A stretch of DNA of 64,000 bases. Origin: Cladorhizidae sp. MBARI D1340-BT2 (lineage: Eukaryota > Porifera > Demospongiae > Poecilosclerida > Cladorhizidae). The position numbers and the translations under genes were made by a program. This document shows positions 12,071 to 22,689 of this stretch, one piece after another (position 1 is the first letter of the stretch; the number at the start of each line of letters is the position of its first letter). The stretch lies in assembly GCA_028752905.1 (NCBI GenBank), contig JAQNBH010000014.1:17839250-17903249 (forward strand), given 5' to 3'. The notes under the pieces are model-generated. The model did not search any database and was not told where the DNA came from. It worked only from the letters and a program-made list of their open reading frames with translations.

Positions 12071-14119
12071 CAGAGGGGTAGGAAGCATTTTGGGATTGGT
12101 CAGGCGAAAGTGTGTGTGGGGGAGGGGGATACACGCACCTTATTGAAAAGAAATATCATGGTAATTGAAAAGAATATATATACCTGGAATAAACCTAGTC
12201 TGAAATAAGTTCACAAGTTCCTGAACACTCGGAATCTGAGCTCATTGTTTCTCACAAATTCATTTGCAATTGTGACTAGATCAAGGTCATCCAAAGCTTT
12301 TTGTAAATGTTTAGTATCATTAGATCTATCCTGTTTCATAGTACATGTTTTTATTCTTTTCATGCAGGAAAAAGATCTTTCACTGGCAGCATTCGTACAG
12401 GCATGACAAGGATTAGACGGGCAACCCAGCACACCTGCTTAAAAAAGGCACGTTGACCATCAGAAAGATTGCGAAGAAAAGTCAAGATATCTTTCCAAAA
12501 TTTCCTTTCCTGCGATGCTCTCATACAGATGTAGCAAAAAGCTGCATCTAACTCAGCATCATAATGAAGCCATGGGTATTGCTCACACCACTCAGCTCTG
12601 AAGATCCTACATATACACGATAATAGCATTATGATGATTATTATTATTATTATGGTGATGATGATGATGATCAATATTGTGACAATGGCCATTTTTAACA
12701 AAGATATCTCAAGAATGAAAAGTTGAATCCACTTCAAAGTGCTTGAGGCATTCTCCTATGAAAGTGACCATAGTACAAGATATTTGAGTGGTTAACCCAT
12801 TACAAAAGTTACCAACTATTTTACATTCCACTGACTGTATACATATATATATATATATATATATGCACATAGATACATGTATACCTAACCCTCATGTCTT
12901 TTAAAGCATTCAGACAGATGTATATATCTTTTACACCAAAATAGCATGATGGCAATTGGATGAAAAAATGGATCATTTCGGGACTCTTGGCATCCATGCC
13001 AACCTGGCTTGGTCATATACCCGGACAACTGACAGTGGTTTTGTTCCATTCCCTGGCCATTATGTACATTAGCGGTACTTTCCTATGCACTTTCATTCAT
13101 CTTGCTCTGTAGCAATTTACTCAAGGATTGTACTCCACCTATTTTTATAGGTAGGCTATTATTACCTGGTGTTTTTAATCTGGATTATTGTATTACTATT
13201 TAACTTGGATAAGACTAAACCAAGTTGGATGATTGGATTAAGGCCTTGTCTCTAGTGTACAGCTCGGTTAAAATAAGTTAAACTAGTTATTTACTTCATA
13301 AATACATTGTCCTGATAATGCAAACTCTATTTTGCCTTTATTGCTGGTGGTTGATGAGCCTCATGATTTTTCTAGCACTGTGAATTTAACAGTAACATAT
13401 TAAATACAGTGTCAGTGACCAAGGTGGCTGGCATCACTAGATGCCAAATGATTGGCAGTACTGAATCAGCTTGTAGTCCTGGACTCCTGGTCTAAATTGT
13501 GAAAAATGCCAAAAAAATCTCAGCATGGATGGTTGGCATGTAGCTATGTTTTGCCTTGCTACTATAGCTATATATATTAATTATAGCTGTGATGCAGTAC
13601 AGATAAACCTATATAGCTAGCTATAATGCTCAGCTCAGTTTTAAATAGACATTATATACCTCTCATCTTTGCCTTTCCCAAATTTCCGTTTTGGAAACTT
13701 GTAGAGCTGGAATCGCGAACTGAAAATAATATTGAATTGAATGTGGCTATTTTGTACGATAGTTTCCTCTCCGATTTGTACTCCCTTTGGGATGACCACT
13801 TCCACATGCAGGTGGAGCAGCTTGTCCAGGATTGCTTGTACGCTGCTGGCGATGGTTATACCACAGATTTCTGATTGTTGTCAGCTATGACCCGCTCGCT
13901 ACTAAAATAGCACGCGCAAAAAATGTAGGGGCGTAGTTTGGTGGGCTTCATTTGAATTTTTAAACAAGACAATGAATAGAGCTGGCTGGAGAAGAGTCTG
14001 AGAGTGCTCTCAGTAAAGATTAGAAAGTTGCTTGATAACTGGAGGTTAGTAGTGAAACTTTGGTCGGAAACTTTGGTCCGGCAGCTGCCGGGTCTGCCGG
14101 ACCAGTTCCTACCCCCCTG
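12071..14119 (-). mobile_element. hAT transposon remnant, family 1
   Basis: The left end is CAGAGGGGTAGGAA and the right end is TTCCTACCCCCCTG, inverted repeats matching at 13 of 14 positions. Beyond the left end comes GGTCAGGCG, and inside the right end an imperfect palindrome around CCGGCAGCTGCCGG; the element at 19268-21066 shares both features. It encodes only short pieces of a hAT transposase, so it is a deletion derivative. No clean 8-bp target duplication is visible. Confidence 0.75.
12205..12610 (-). pseudogene. collapsed hAT transposase (zinc-finger and dimerisation ends)
   Basis: Read from the right, the minus strand gives a TTF-type zinc-finger piece (WCEQYPWLHY, then FCYICMRA). 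It runs almost directly into the C-terminal dimerisation motif (VARLILVMPV, then NAASERSFSCMKRIKT and IANEFVRNNELR) after one frameshift near 12410. The whole catalytic middle is missing. Relatives are the zf-TTF/DUF4371 type hAT proteins often annotated as ZMYM1-like. It cannot be functional. Confidence 0.78.
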
Positions 14120-14593
14120 AATGTTCATGAGACACCAAAACAAAGTGACCAATTCCTTCTGCAAACTACCCGGGAACAATGAAGCTGAAACAGTTCATGC
14201 TCTGCTCACTAACTGCACAGCTAATTATAGCTTATTTCACTGTCAATGCCTTCATCATCGCTGGTAATCTCATCTCCATCGAAACCGTCAGCTTGAGTGA
14301 GTGCTTAGGAGGCATGTCAGGCACGCTACTCCAACCAGTGATAGCAGAGCTTCAGGGTCAAACACTATCCTGGCCAATGTAAGAGGAGATGCCATCACCT
14401 TCTTCATCGCTGCTTTCCACTTCAGAGAGTCCAAAGTCACCGTCCATAACCCGAAATAAAAAGCACATCTTGAAGGTTAGTCAACCGGACAGCTTGACTG
14501 CTTTAAAACGCCTTCTTTAATTCTGACTGGTCAGTATTTTTCAATGTTTCCCTTCTAGCTACCGAACATCTATGGCCCCCATATTTGGTAGGC

Positions 14594-17301
14594 GGGCAGT
14601 TCCATCGTGACGGAAGTACAATTAAGAAACTTAATTCCCTAATAACATCAAAACAATGGCCCATAAGAAATATTTTATATTCCAGTTATTGTAAGGCCTA
14701 TTTAAGGTATTTACCATTATAAAAGACTTCTGGTTTTAGTTAGCTATATAACCAGGAAAAATACATTAAAAGGGTGTGATGGAAGTACGCAGAGAATTGC
14801 AATTTTGGATGTTAATGTTCTTTATCTTGAAAATCCTGTGACTTGTGCAAGGTAATAAATCTGTCCTTGGTATCAAACTAATCGTTACACATATGGGTAA
14901 GATTATTACTTCCTCTAAGAAAGTAAAATTTTCTTTTTCATTTTTAAAATAGCCTTACATATTGTGACGGAAGTACACAATTTGCGTGACGGAAGTGCGA
15001 GTCCAAATGTATTACATCAAGATTTCAATTTTTATTTTTATTATTCAGGTTAAATGATAACTTCAGCAACATAATTGAAACAGATAACAAAACTTAGATA
15101 ATCTCAGAAGAAAAGAATTGTCCACAGTTTCCCACTACAGTAGGGGGAGTGATAGTTCGCACAATGTCTTCAAGTTTGTAGAAGATCTTGTCAACAGGAT
15201 TAGGCCATTTCCAGTTAGTGCCACTTTTATGAATAACATTAATCTCAATATCACTGTTGTAAGAAATCACCAGGAAAGTTTTCTCCATCATACTGCACAA
15301 CAACCCATTGTCCAATAGACAGATTCTGGGTAGTAGTTATGTCCATAAGTTCCTCTTCCGTACTTGAATCCTCCTCGGCAGTTGATTCTTCCTCATCCTC
15401 AGCACTTGATTCCTTCTCAGTATCTTCTGAAGGGTCAGATCTTCTAATCGGAACAATGGTTAATTCAGTTGAATCTGATGTATCTGAAACCATAACTTTA
15501 TCCCTCCCTTTTGGGATAAAGCAGTGCATCTTCAGGATGGGTCTTGGGCACAGGTAACACACCCTCCCAATGAGCATCCAACTTTTGTTTTGAAACTTCA
15601 ATCTCTTCCTTGGCAATGAAGTGAACATGTATTGATGGGTTGCGTTCCTTGGCAATGCTGGCATACTCCTTTGGTGAGGTGACATGAGCCTGTCCACTTC
15701 GAACGTGCCTCCAGACTGCTCTCTTAACTGTGCCTTCAAGCCCATCCACAACACCTTTACCATGGGACGTGGCGAAGAAATTCCAAGAACATTTTCGTGG
15801 TATGAACACACGCATACATGATGAGGAATATGGTCAAACAACCTCACATGTTTGGGACGGAGCTCACAGAATTTACTCAGTCCAATATTTGCATCAGGAT
15901 GTTTTTCAACAAATTTATTGTATACTTCCTTCAAAGACAGTAGTAAGTATCGAGTTTGCTCAGTTCTTTTGACATTTTGACCATCACTATCTTTCTCACG
16001 AATTATTACTCTATCTTTGCGGCCTGGAGCCTGCCATGTAGTGTTATTGGAGCTATAAAATGCCAGAACAAGTTGTTTAGTGTAATCACCGAGTGCATTA
16101 CTTGAAGAAGCACCAACAACGGTACTGTCAACATTTAGCCCAACTGATTTTGCTAAATTAATCACTATACAGTGCCGTTTATGGGATGAATCTGGCAGGG
16201 AAGCTCTTACTTGTTTAATGGTTTACCTTTAGCTTGATTGGTACGATATGGAGAAGTTAGTGGCTGGCTCATCTCTCCACACTGACTTTGACTCTCGATA
16301 TTTTCTTGTACGTAGCTTTTCTTTCAAATGATGTTCTTCATCAGTAGTCAGCTGCAAATTTCACTGATTTTCTTCTCCTGTCTTTCTCCAAATATGCCTG
16401 GTAAGTTTCACCGTCATTTCGAATTTTAGCTCTTCTCTTAGCTTGCCTTTCTTTATTGCTTGCCATAGTGACTCAATAGACACACTAGACTTACTTAGAC
16501 ATGTGCTCTGCTCTAGCTACTTAAATAGTCAAGCATGCATGTGCACGGAATCTTCACATGATTTGTCACATGTAGGTAAGATAAGAAGTACTTCTGAAAT
16601 CAACAGGAAACACTGTGACGGATGTACAAAATGTTTGTACTTCTGTCACGTACTTCCGTCACAATTTCGTAGTACTTAGTTGTAAAGGCTTTCATCATTC
16701 CACAAATTCGTATGAATGTATGCAAAAGCACAATGACATAATTGTAACCTATAGCTTAAGTTGCAATTATGGTATAACTTTCCGGCTCCAAAAGTAATGG
16801 TAGCCTAAAAATGAACATCAAAGAGTTTTCCGTGTAGGATGCTTATTTATATCCTAGAATTACATCCTAGAATTACTATTAAAAAATTGATCTATTTTAT
16901 GGTTATAAAAAGTAATCGTTCATATTTGTGACGGATGTACGGGCACCTGAAACCTCAAACTGACTTCCTGTGACATGAAGAGTTTTTACTTACTGGAGTT
17001 TTCAGCAACAGATTATCAAAAGAGACTTAAACTGAGTCCAGTAACCCATTTAACTAAAAGAAAAGTACTTCCAAATCTTAAATATTGACTTTTGACTAGT
17101 TACCAAAAAATATGCATAATTTAATGCTGGCGAATGGCATGTGACATATTTGGTCATAACTTTTGTTTGCTATGACATATTTGAAAAATAATTTTATATC
17201 TTTAAAGTACAAGGTATTTACTTTCAAATGATACCAAAATTGTTAGGATTCAGTAATTTTTAGTTTTTGACCCCTTGGTTTACCTTTTCACGGAACTGCC
17301 C
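14594..17301 (-). mobile_element. DNA transposon with GGGCAGTTCC ends and 4-bp target duplication
   Basis: The perfect 10-bp inverted repeats GGGCAGTTCC (14594-14603) and GGAACTGCCC (17292-17301) are flanked on both sides by AGGC (14590-14593 and 17302-17305). Eight copies of GTGAYGGAWGTAC or near variants lie inside: 14607, 14776, 14964 and 14986 on the left; 16615, 16637, 16650 and 16928 on the right, two of the latter inverted. A broken transposase gene occupies the centre on the minus strand. A 4-bp duplication fits several superfamilies (for example Sola or Academ), but I cannot assign one. Confidence 0.85.
15088..16466 (-). pseudogene. transposase of the 14594-17301 element, damaged
   Basis: It starts at ATG near 16466 with MASNKERQAKRRAKIRNDGE, a basic coiled N-terminus, then breaks at stop codons near 16340. 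From about 16165 it reads LGDYTKQLVLAFYSSNNTTW, KDRVIIREK and the hallmark IGLSKFCELRPKH, then VCVCSYHENV. The continuation in another frame (WNFFATSHGKGVVDGLEGTV) ends with WVVVQYDGENFPGDF and NWKWPNPVDKIFY. These motifs recur in an uncharacterised transposase-like family common in cnidarians, sponges and insects (from memory of the family). Part of the core between VCVCSYHENV and WNFFATSHGKG seems deleted. An acidic insert (about 15339-15470) is notable. Confidence 0.75.
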
Positions 17302-17690
17302 AGGCATTTTAGCTTAAAAATGATGTCTTTTAAACTTTATTTGTAAACGCTCCATAGGGTGTCTTAGAACCATACGATTGAGATCGCTTTTGGTACATAT
17401 TTACCGGGGAGTGGGTGCAGAACTAGTTTCCATGCAGATCCAGTACCAAGTAGGTGCAACAAACAAACTCATGGTGGGCTCATGAGAGCTTCCAAGATTA
17501 TTGGCCGTCTTCACAATTATGGAAGCATTATTCACGTTTAGTCTTAAAGGAATATATGTGTTCACACAACAAAACACATGTTTCTGGCTAGTATCTTCGG
17601 CAACCACATAAGTTTACTAGGTGTGCAATAATTGCAAAATTGTCTCTGGCTTATCATGGAGTGTGTATGTAACTAGCTAGCATGTAAATA
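17302..17690. other. intronic sequence, one unexplained open stretch
   Basis: The minus strand is open at 17401-17607 with a fairly protein-like composition (VNNASIIVKTANNLGSSHEP), but no homologue is recognised and splice phase could not be tied to gene A. Confidence 0.35.
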
Positions 17691-17699
17691 ACACAACAA

Positions 17700-17862
17700 G
17701 ATACAGAGTTATGTCGTAGCAAGATATGGTGCCATGTAGCAGCAAGATATGGTGCCATGTGGCAGCAAGATATGGTGCCATGTAGCAGCAAGATATGGTG
17801 CCATGTCACAGCAAGATATGGTGCCATGTAGCAGCAAGATATGGTGCATGTGACAGCAAGAT
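17700..17862. repeat. 22-bp minisatellite
   Basis: About seven copies of AGCAAGATATGGTGCCATGT plus two bases. Confidence 0.9.
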
Positions 17863-17935
17863 ATGAATACTGGAACACATGGAAAGTGAATTCATACAGG
17901 GAGAATTGCTGTGTTATCAACTGTTAGTGACTTAC

Positions 17936-18103
17936 CACACAGGAGCATATAATGGCAGGGATGAGGCACACGAGTGCTAGAAAATTGCCATGACACAGGC
18001 ACAGGACTATCAAGATAACTGCCAGTGCAGTGTAGGTAGTAGCACGTGGTATACGGATGTTCACCACTTGTTGGGGCTGCGGCTGTCCAACCACTACAAC
18101 ATT
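17936..18103 (-). CDS. CD225/dispanin-like gene A, exon with first membrane segment
   Basis: The exon is 168 bases (56 codons) between an acceptor CACACACAG and a donor GTAAGT, in phase 0 at both ends. It reads a short Pro/Gln segment (VVVVGQPQPQQVV) followed by TTYTALAVILIVLCLCHGNF and CLIPAIICSCV. This Tyr-led hydrophobic segment with Cys pairs, a Gly, and then an Ala/Ile/Cys-rich helix is the first half of a CD225 domain. The paired half is at 5975-6238. The intron sits at the same place and phase as in gene B (25397-33750), supporting paralogy. Upstream exons were not found; they may lie to the right, where a hAT element intervenes. Confidence 0.65.
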
Positions 18104-18106
18104 CTG

Positions 18107-18590
18107 TGTGTGTGCATGTGCATGTACATGTAACATGTGGTATAGGTGTGGTGTGCATGATGTGGTGTGTGCATGTAACATGTGGTATAGGTGTGGTATG
18201 CATGATGTGGTGTGTGCATGCATGTAACATGTGCTATAGGTGTGGTGTGCATGATGTTGTGTGTGCATGTAACATGTGGTATAGGTGTGGTGTGCATGAT
18301 GTGGTGTGCATGTATCATTGTGGTATAGGTGTGGTACATAATGTGGTGTGTGCATGTAACATGTGGTATAGGTGTGGTGTGCATGATGTGGTGTGTGCAT
18401 GTAACATGTGGTATAGGTATGGTGTGCATGATGTGGTGTGCAGTCGTAACATGTGGTATAGGTGTGGTGTGCATGATGTGATATGGAGTGTGTGCATGTA
18501 TGTAACATGTGGTATAGGTGTGGTGTACATGGTGTGATATGGAGTGTGTGCACGTATGTAACATGTAGTATAGGTATGGTGTGAGTGTGG
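18107..18590. repeat. minisatellite, about 44-bp unit
   Basis: Tandem units containing GTAACATGTGGTATAGGTGT and GTGTGCATGATGTG. It begins directly beside the acceptor of the neighbouring exon, so the pyrimidine tract of that intron is made of this repeat. Confidence 0.9.
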
Positions 18591-19095
18591 TATTATACAG
18601 AGATGCAAACCAGCAGATCACAAAGGGGGAGAGGGGGATTCTCATTGACCACAAGCTCTATAGCAGCAGCTGCAGCAGTGGTTTGTACGCCATCCCCCCC
18701 CCCCCCACAACTAATGGGAAATACCTGGGTGCTTGCAGTTATTGATCTCTGCTAGAAAATTGAATGCACCCTCCAGCATTCAGAGGGTTAAAGCATCTGT
18801 ATGCATGTGGAAGAAAGAGATGGCAGATTCAGCCCTGCAAGAGCCAAAGAAGTGCACCTGTTGCTGTGTATCAGCAGAGGAATGTGCCAAGCAGTTCAAC
18901 GGAACCGTTAGCATTATTTCTTGCACATATTTTCAAGACAATATTTTTTTAATGGAATCTGGAAACAGAATTAGGTAAAGACTGAAATGGAAAATGGGAT
19001 TTTTAAAACAAGAAATGACCACTTCCACTATACACTATACTAGTGTTTACATGTACACACCATTGTCTATGTACAGAGAATTTGTTTGTGCCTCT
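18591..19095. other. no clear gene
   Basis: A poly-C tract at about 18696-18708. A stretch at 18733-18978 is open on the plus strand (KKCTCCCVSAEECAKQF), but no family is recognised. Confidence 0.35.
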
Positions 19096-19267
19096 ACTCT
19101 GCCTACACACACACACATGTACATGCATACATACACACACACATATATGCATGCACACATCCATTCACATGCATACATCCACACACACACACATGTACAT
19201 GCATACATCCACACACACATATATGCATGCACACATCCACTCACATGCATATATACACACACATATA
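19096..19267. repeat. CA-rich compound microsatellite (left part)
   Basis: Repeats of CACATGCATACATCCACACA-type units. The same higher-order pattern resumes at 21067 on the far side of the hAT element, so the element split one tract. Confidence 0.85.
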
Positions 19268-21066
19268 CAAGGGTGTAGCAGTCTCTCAAGTGTTGGTCAG
19301 GCGAACTGATATGGTGGATTGGTATTACACATGCATGGATATCATTGTCATGGCTTATTATGAATATATTAAACATATAATAAATTCTAAAACTTAGGAA
19401 ATTTATTTTGTCTATAGTCGCTTTTTGCACAAAATTCATTGGCAATATACTTTAAGTCTAAAGTGTCCGCTTTTTCTTTGTGTACATGCAGAATCATCAG
19501 TGCATTGAGACGTTTCTGCATCATTGTCGACCTCAAATATGTCTTTACCCGACGCATTCCTGAAAAAGATCTTTCGCTGATCGAATTTGTTGCTGGTACT
19601 ACAACAAGCACAATACGAGCTACTTTAATCACCTCTGAAAAGAGGCTTCTTTCAGCAGCTGGCATGCTCTTCATAATGCCTTGAATTCTCATTTGTTCTG
19701 CAATCTTGTAATTACATGCAAATGTGGAAAGCTGTACCTGAAGCATACCTCGGTCAAAGTCGTCATGGTATAAAGTGAATACCTCATCGCTCTCACTTCC
19801 TTCATCACCTTTCAACAAAAGTCGCTCGAGTTTGCTGTACATTCGATAACCCTCCTGCTCAAACCTTTCATTGATACAACTTGTTACAGTATCCAGGGCT
19901 TCAAAATAAATAACACGGTAGTGTTCTTCTGGTGTAAATGATGAAGTGCCAGTGTTATTGCTGTCATCACTGTCCCCGGCATCGAGACAAGTTAAGATTA
20001 AACCATAACATTATGTCTTTCACAATAGACACAATAGTACTAGCTTTAATGTCAGGGCAGTGATAAAGTCCAATGAAGTCTTCGTGGACAACTAGATTAG
20101 TATCCACATGCCTGATGCACACAGCTAGCTGTTCGTGATCTGATGAATCAACACATTCATCAAGCATGATTGTAAAATAATCAACCTGTTGCACTTCCTT
20201 GATCAATTCTCGGAGAATAGTGTGTGACATCAATTGTATGACTTCATTTTGAATTTCCGGACTAGTGTACTTATCAGCCTTCTTGCTAAGCCACTCAGTA
20301 ACACCCTGCATATAACCAATTCATTTATTATTCCAAAGCACCTCATAACAATACTTGTCAAATTAATCACTTCACTTGGACTTATCCTTACCTGCTGATC
20401 ATGGCTTCTCAGCTTCATCAACTGTATGAAATTGCTTTCATTGTCCTCGTGCCCCCTGAAAGCGAGTCCCTGTCTTCCAAGGAACTGCACATTCTGTAAA
20501 ATGCTAATGAGCATTCTTCCATTTAATTCTTTCTGCTCACTGTGGGCACGACTGACCATCACCCCAACATCTGCTTGTCGAGTGCAAATTGCCTGGGTAG
20601 CATCAATATGGAACTTCGCTGTCTGATGCCGCCTTTAAAAGTTAGAATAGCTTTAACTAACTATGTTGATACAAACATCTGAATGACTCACCTGAAGCTG
20701 GAGCAGGCATCCTTCCAGTTTACAAATCCTTTACTTACAAAGGATTCTTCTCGTTTGCTGCTGAGACCTTTAGGTAGTAAGTTACTTTTGCCTGCCTGCG
20801 AGCAATAGCAGCAAAGTACTGAATCACTAACCTCCTGGTAGTGGAGCCAAGGCCATTGCTCAAACCAAGCAGCCTTAAAACACCTTGTCTCTCCTTTCCC
20901 CCTGAAAGATCTCGAAGGATATAGATAGTTTCGAGGCTGGTGTGGGGTTGGTTCAGCCATCGACGTGTTCAACTTTAGCGCATGCGTCACTTTAAAAAAA
21001 TTTAAAAAGTTTTCAAAATATTGGTCCGGCGGTCGCCGGTCCGCCTGACCTTGTCCTACTCCTATG
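19268..21066 (-). mobile_element. hAT transposon, family 1, inserted in a CA tract
   Basis: The left end CAAGGGTGTAGCA and the right end TCCTACTCCTATG are imperfect inverted repeats. Next inside them come GGTCAGGCGAAC and its counterpart GGTCAGGCGGAC with a CCGGCGACCGCCGG palindrome, as in the 12071-14119 copy. The interior is a minus-strand hAT gene. The CA-rich flanks hide the target duplication. Confidence 0.72.
19390..20905 (-). pseudogene. zf-TTF/DUF4371 hAT transposase with deleted core
   Basis: From right to left on the minus strand come several blocks. A TTF zinc finger (CFKAAWFEQWPWLHYQEVSD, CCYCSQAGK) is at 20700-20885. A linker with MLISILQNVQFLGRQGLAFR is at 20400-20560. A DUF4371 segment (VDYFTIMLDECVDSSDHEQL) is at 19990-20310. 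The C-terminal dimerisation domain (SISERSFSGMRRVKTYLRST, YIANEFCAKSDYRQNK) is at 19390-19840. Between LNLSRCRG and DSDDSNN, near 19982, the RNase H-like core is lost with a frame change. Intron-like gaps at 20312-20390 and 20635-20695 suggest it once was spliced. Confidence 0.78.
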
Positions 21067-21510
21067 ATATATACATGCACACATCCACACACATGCATAC
21101 ATCCACACACACACATGTACTTGCATACATCCACACACACACACATGTACATGCATACATCCACACACATATATGCATGCACACATCCACACACATGCAT
21201 ACATACACACACACATATATAACACACATACATGCACACACACACACACATGCATACATACACACACATATATACATGCACACATCCACACACATGCATA
21301 CACACACACATCCACACACACATATATGCATGCACACATCCACTCACATACATCCACACACACACACACATATGCATGCACACATCCACACACATGCATA
21401 CATTCATACATACACACACACATACATATATACATGCACACATCCACACACATATGCATACATACACACACTCACACATATATGCATGCACACATCTACT
21501 CACATGCATA
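21067..21510. repeat. CA-rich compound microsatellite (right part)
   Basis: ACACATCCACACACATGCAT-type units with ATATATGCATGC interruptions. All frames stay open in places, giving His/Thr- or Cys/Val-rich artefacts. Confidence 0.9.
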
Positions 21511-21712
21511 TGCACACACAGCAGCAAGCACACACAGTAGCTAGCTATGCTACTGGGGTGCAGGGGTGTTGACTGTCAGGATGTGACTCTCAACCATGAA
21601 AGGACAGTGGGAATCAAAGGAAAGGAAGTGGAGCAATATCCACATTCCCAGAAAAACACCTGGGTAAATCCCTACTAATTGTCTACATGCATATATACCA
21701 CAAACAATCATG

Positions 21713-21757
21713 ATTCCTGATGAAGGCTGGAACATCTCGTCCAAATGTGAAGGATAC
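21713..21757 (+). repeat. hammerhead-like foldback motif, copy C (degenerate)
   Basis: Reads ATTCCTGATGAAGGCTGGAA then CATCTCGTCCAAATG. The CTGATGA box is intact, but the stem and GAAAC box have decayed. Confidence 0.45.
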
Positions 21758-21759
21758 AA

Positions 21760-22680
21760 TTTCAAGTTATGTCAACTGAGAGTGCATAGAGAATTATTGT
21801 TTTTCAAGAGATAGTATTACAGCGTCTGTACTATGTGGAAATTGTTGTCTAAAGCCCCCTTTTTAAAGCAAGAAACTGGTTAGAGAAACAAAGGCAATTA
21901 TAGTTAATAATAGGGCGTTTGGCAGCACTAGTAACGGTGAAGCTAACTATGCATGCAAAAGACTTTTCAACGACGAGACCGCCACTTCAGAGTGAGATAC
22001 CACATGCTCATGCCTGGCAAAGACGACTTGTAACGGTAACTAGAGGAGGGCTTCACATCGGTGGTGCCCTAAGCACCAAGATTGGAAAAAGGGTTAAAGA
22101 ACAGGAGATTATGGCAATGCACATAGCCGTGCACAAGGTCACACAGCTAAGTTAGGAGTATCCTCAGTTATGATAGTTATGTACTCAGTTGGGGAGGTAC
22201 TGAGTATAATCTGTTCTAGTTCCACTGAGTGGAATCTCCCATATGATCACCACAACTGGGTTCTATGGGCATGGGAAACTTCCAAGAGAATTAATAATGG
22301 TTTTGGATTTGCAAGCCTATACCAGCCTGGTAACAACAAAAGTAAGGCTACAATAAGTTCTAAGGTTGAGCAGGATATCAGAGCTGTTAAAATTTAATCA
22401 CAGCTATTAATGATGTCCCCCAAAGGTGCCGAGATTAGACTATACTAAAATACTGAATGTCATGAAACAACCTTCCCACCCCCCCCACCCCCACCTCCCC
22501 CCTACTATACCACCACATAAACGAGTGCTCCAAGTGACATAAACATTACTACAATAATAACAATCAATAAAAAAAAAAAAATAAAAAAAAAATATATTTT
22601 TGCACACCCACAGTTTAGAAGCAGGCACAGTTGTGTACTTTTATACCGAGACAGACATTGGCTATGTTGTGTTAGGTAAG
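21760..22680. other. no recognised gene
   Basis: C-rich tract at about 22472-22502 and poly-A at about 22568-22592. Nothing nameable. Confidence 0.4.
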
Positions 22681-22689
22681 TGACTTTGG

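Noticed and set aside
13740..13880. Protein-like open stretch on both strands inside the hAT remnant
   Set aside because: No family recognised and no splice sites; probably decayed transposon interior.
12063..14127. 8-bp target duplication around the hAT remnant
   Set aside because: The flanks share only AATG at different offsets, so no true duplication can be claimed.
17401..17607. Possible exon of CD225-like gene A
   Set aside because: It lacks hydrophobic helices or the GD..A motif and its phase could not be matched to the neighbouring exon.
18046..18654. His/Thr-rich and Cys/Val-rich reading frames
   Set aside because: They are translations of a GT/CA-rich minisatellite in several frames at once.
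21013..21572. Long open frames of up to 281 codons with His/Thr/Met or Cys/Val repeats
   Set aside because: Simple CA-type microsatellite translated. Only the 20700-20885 part on the minus strand is real, a hAT zinc finger.
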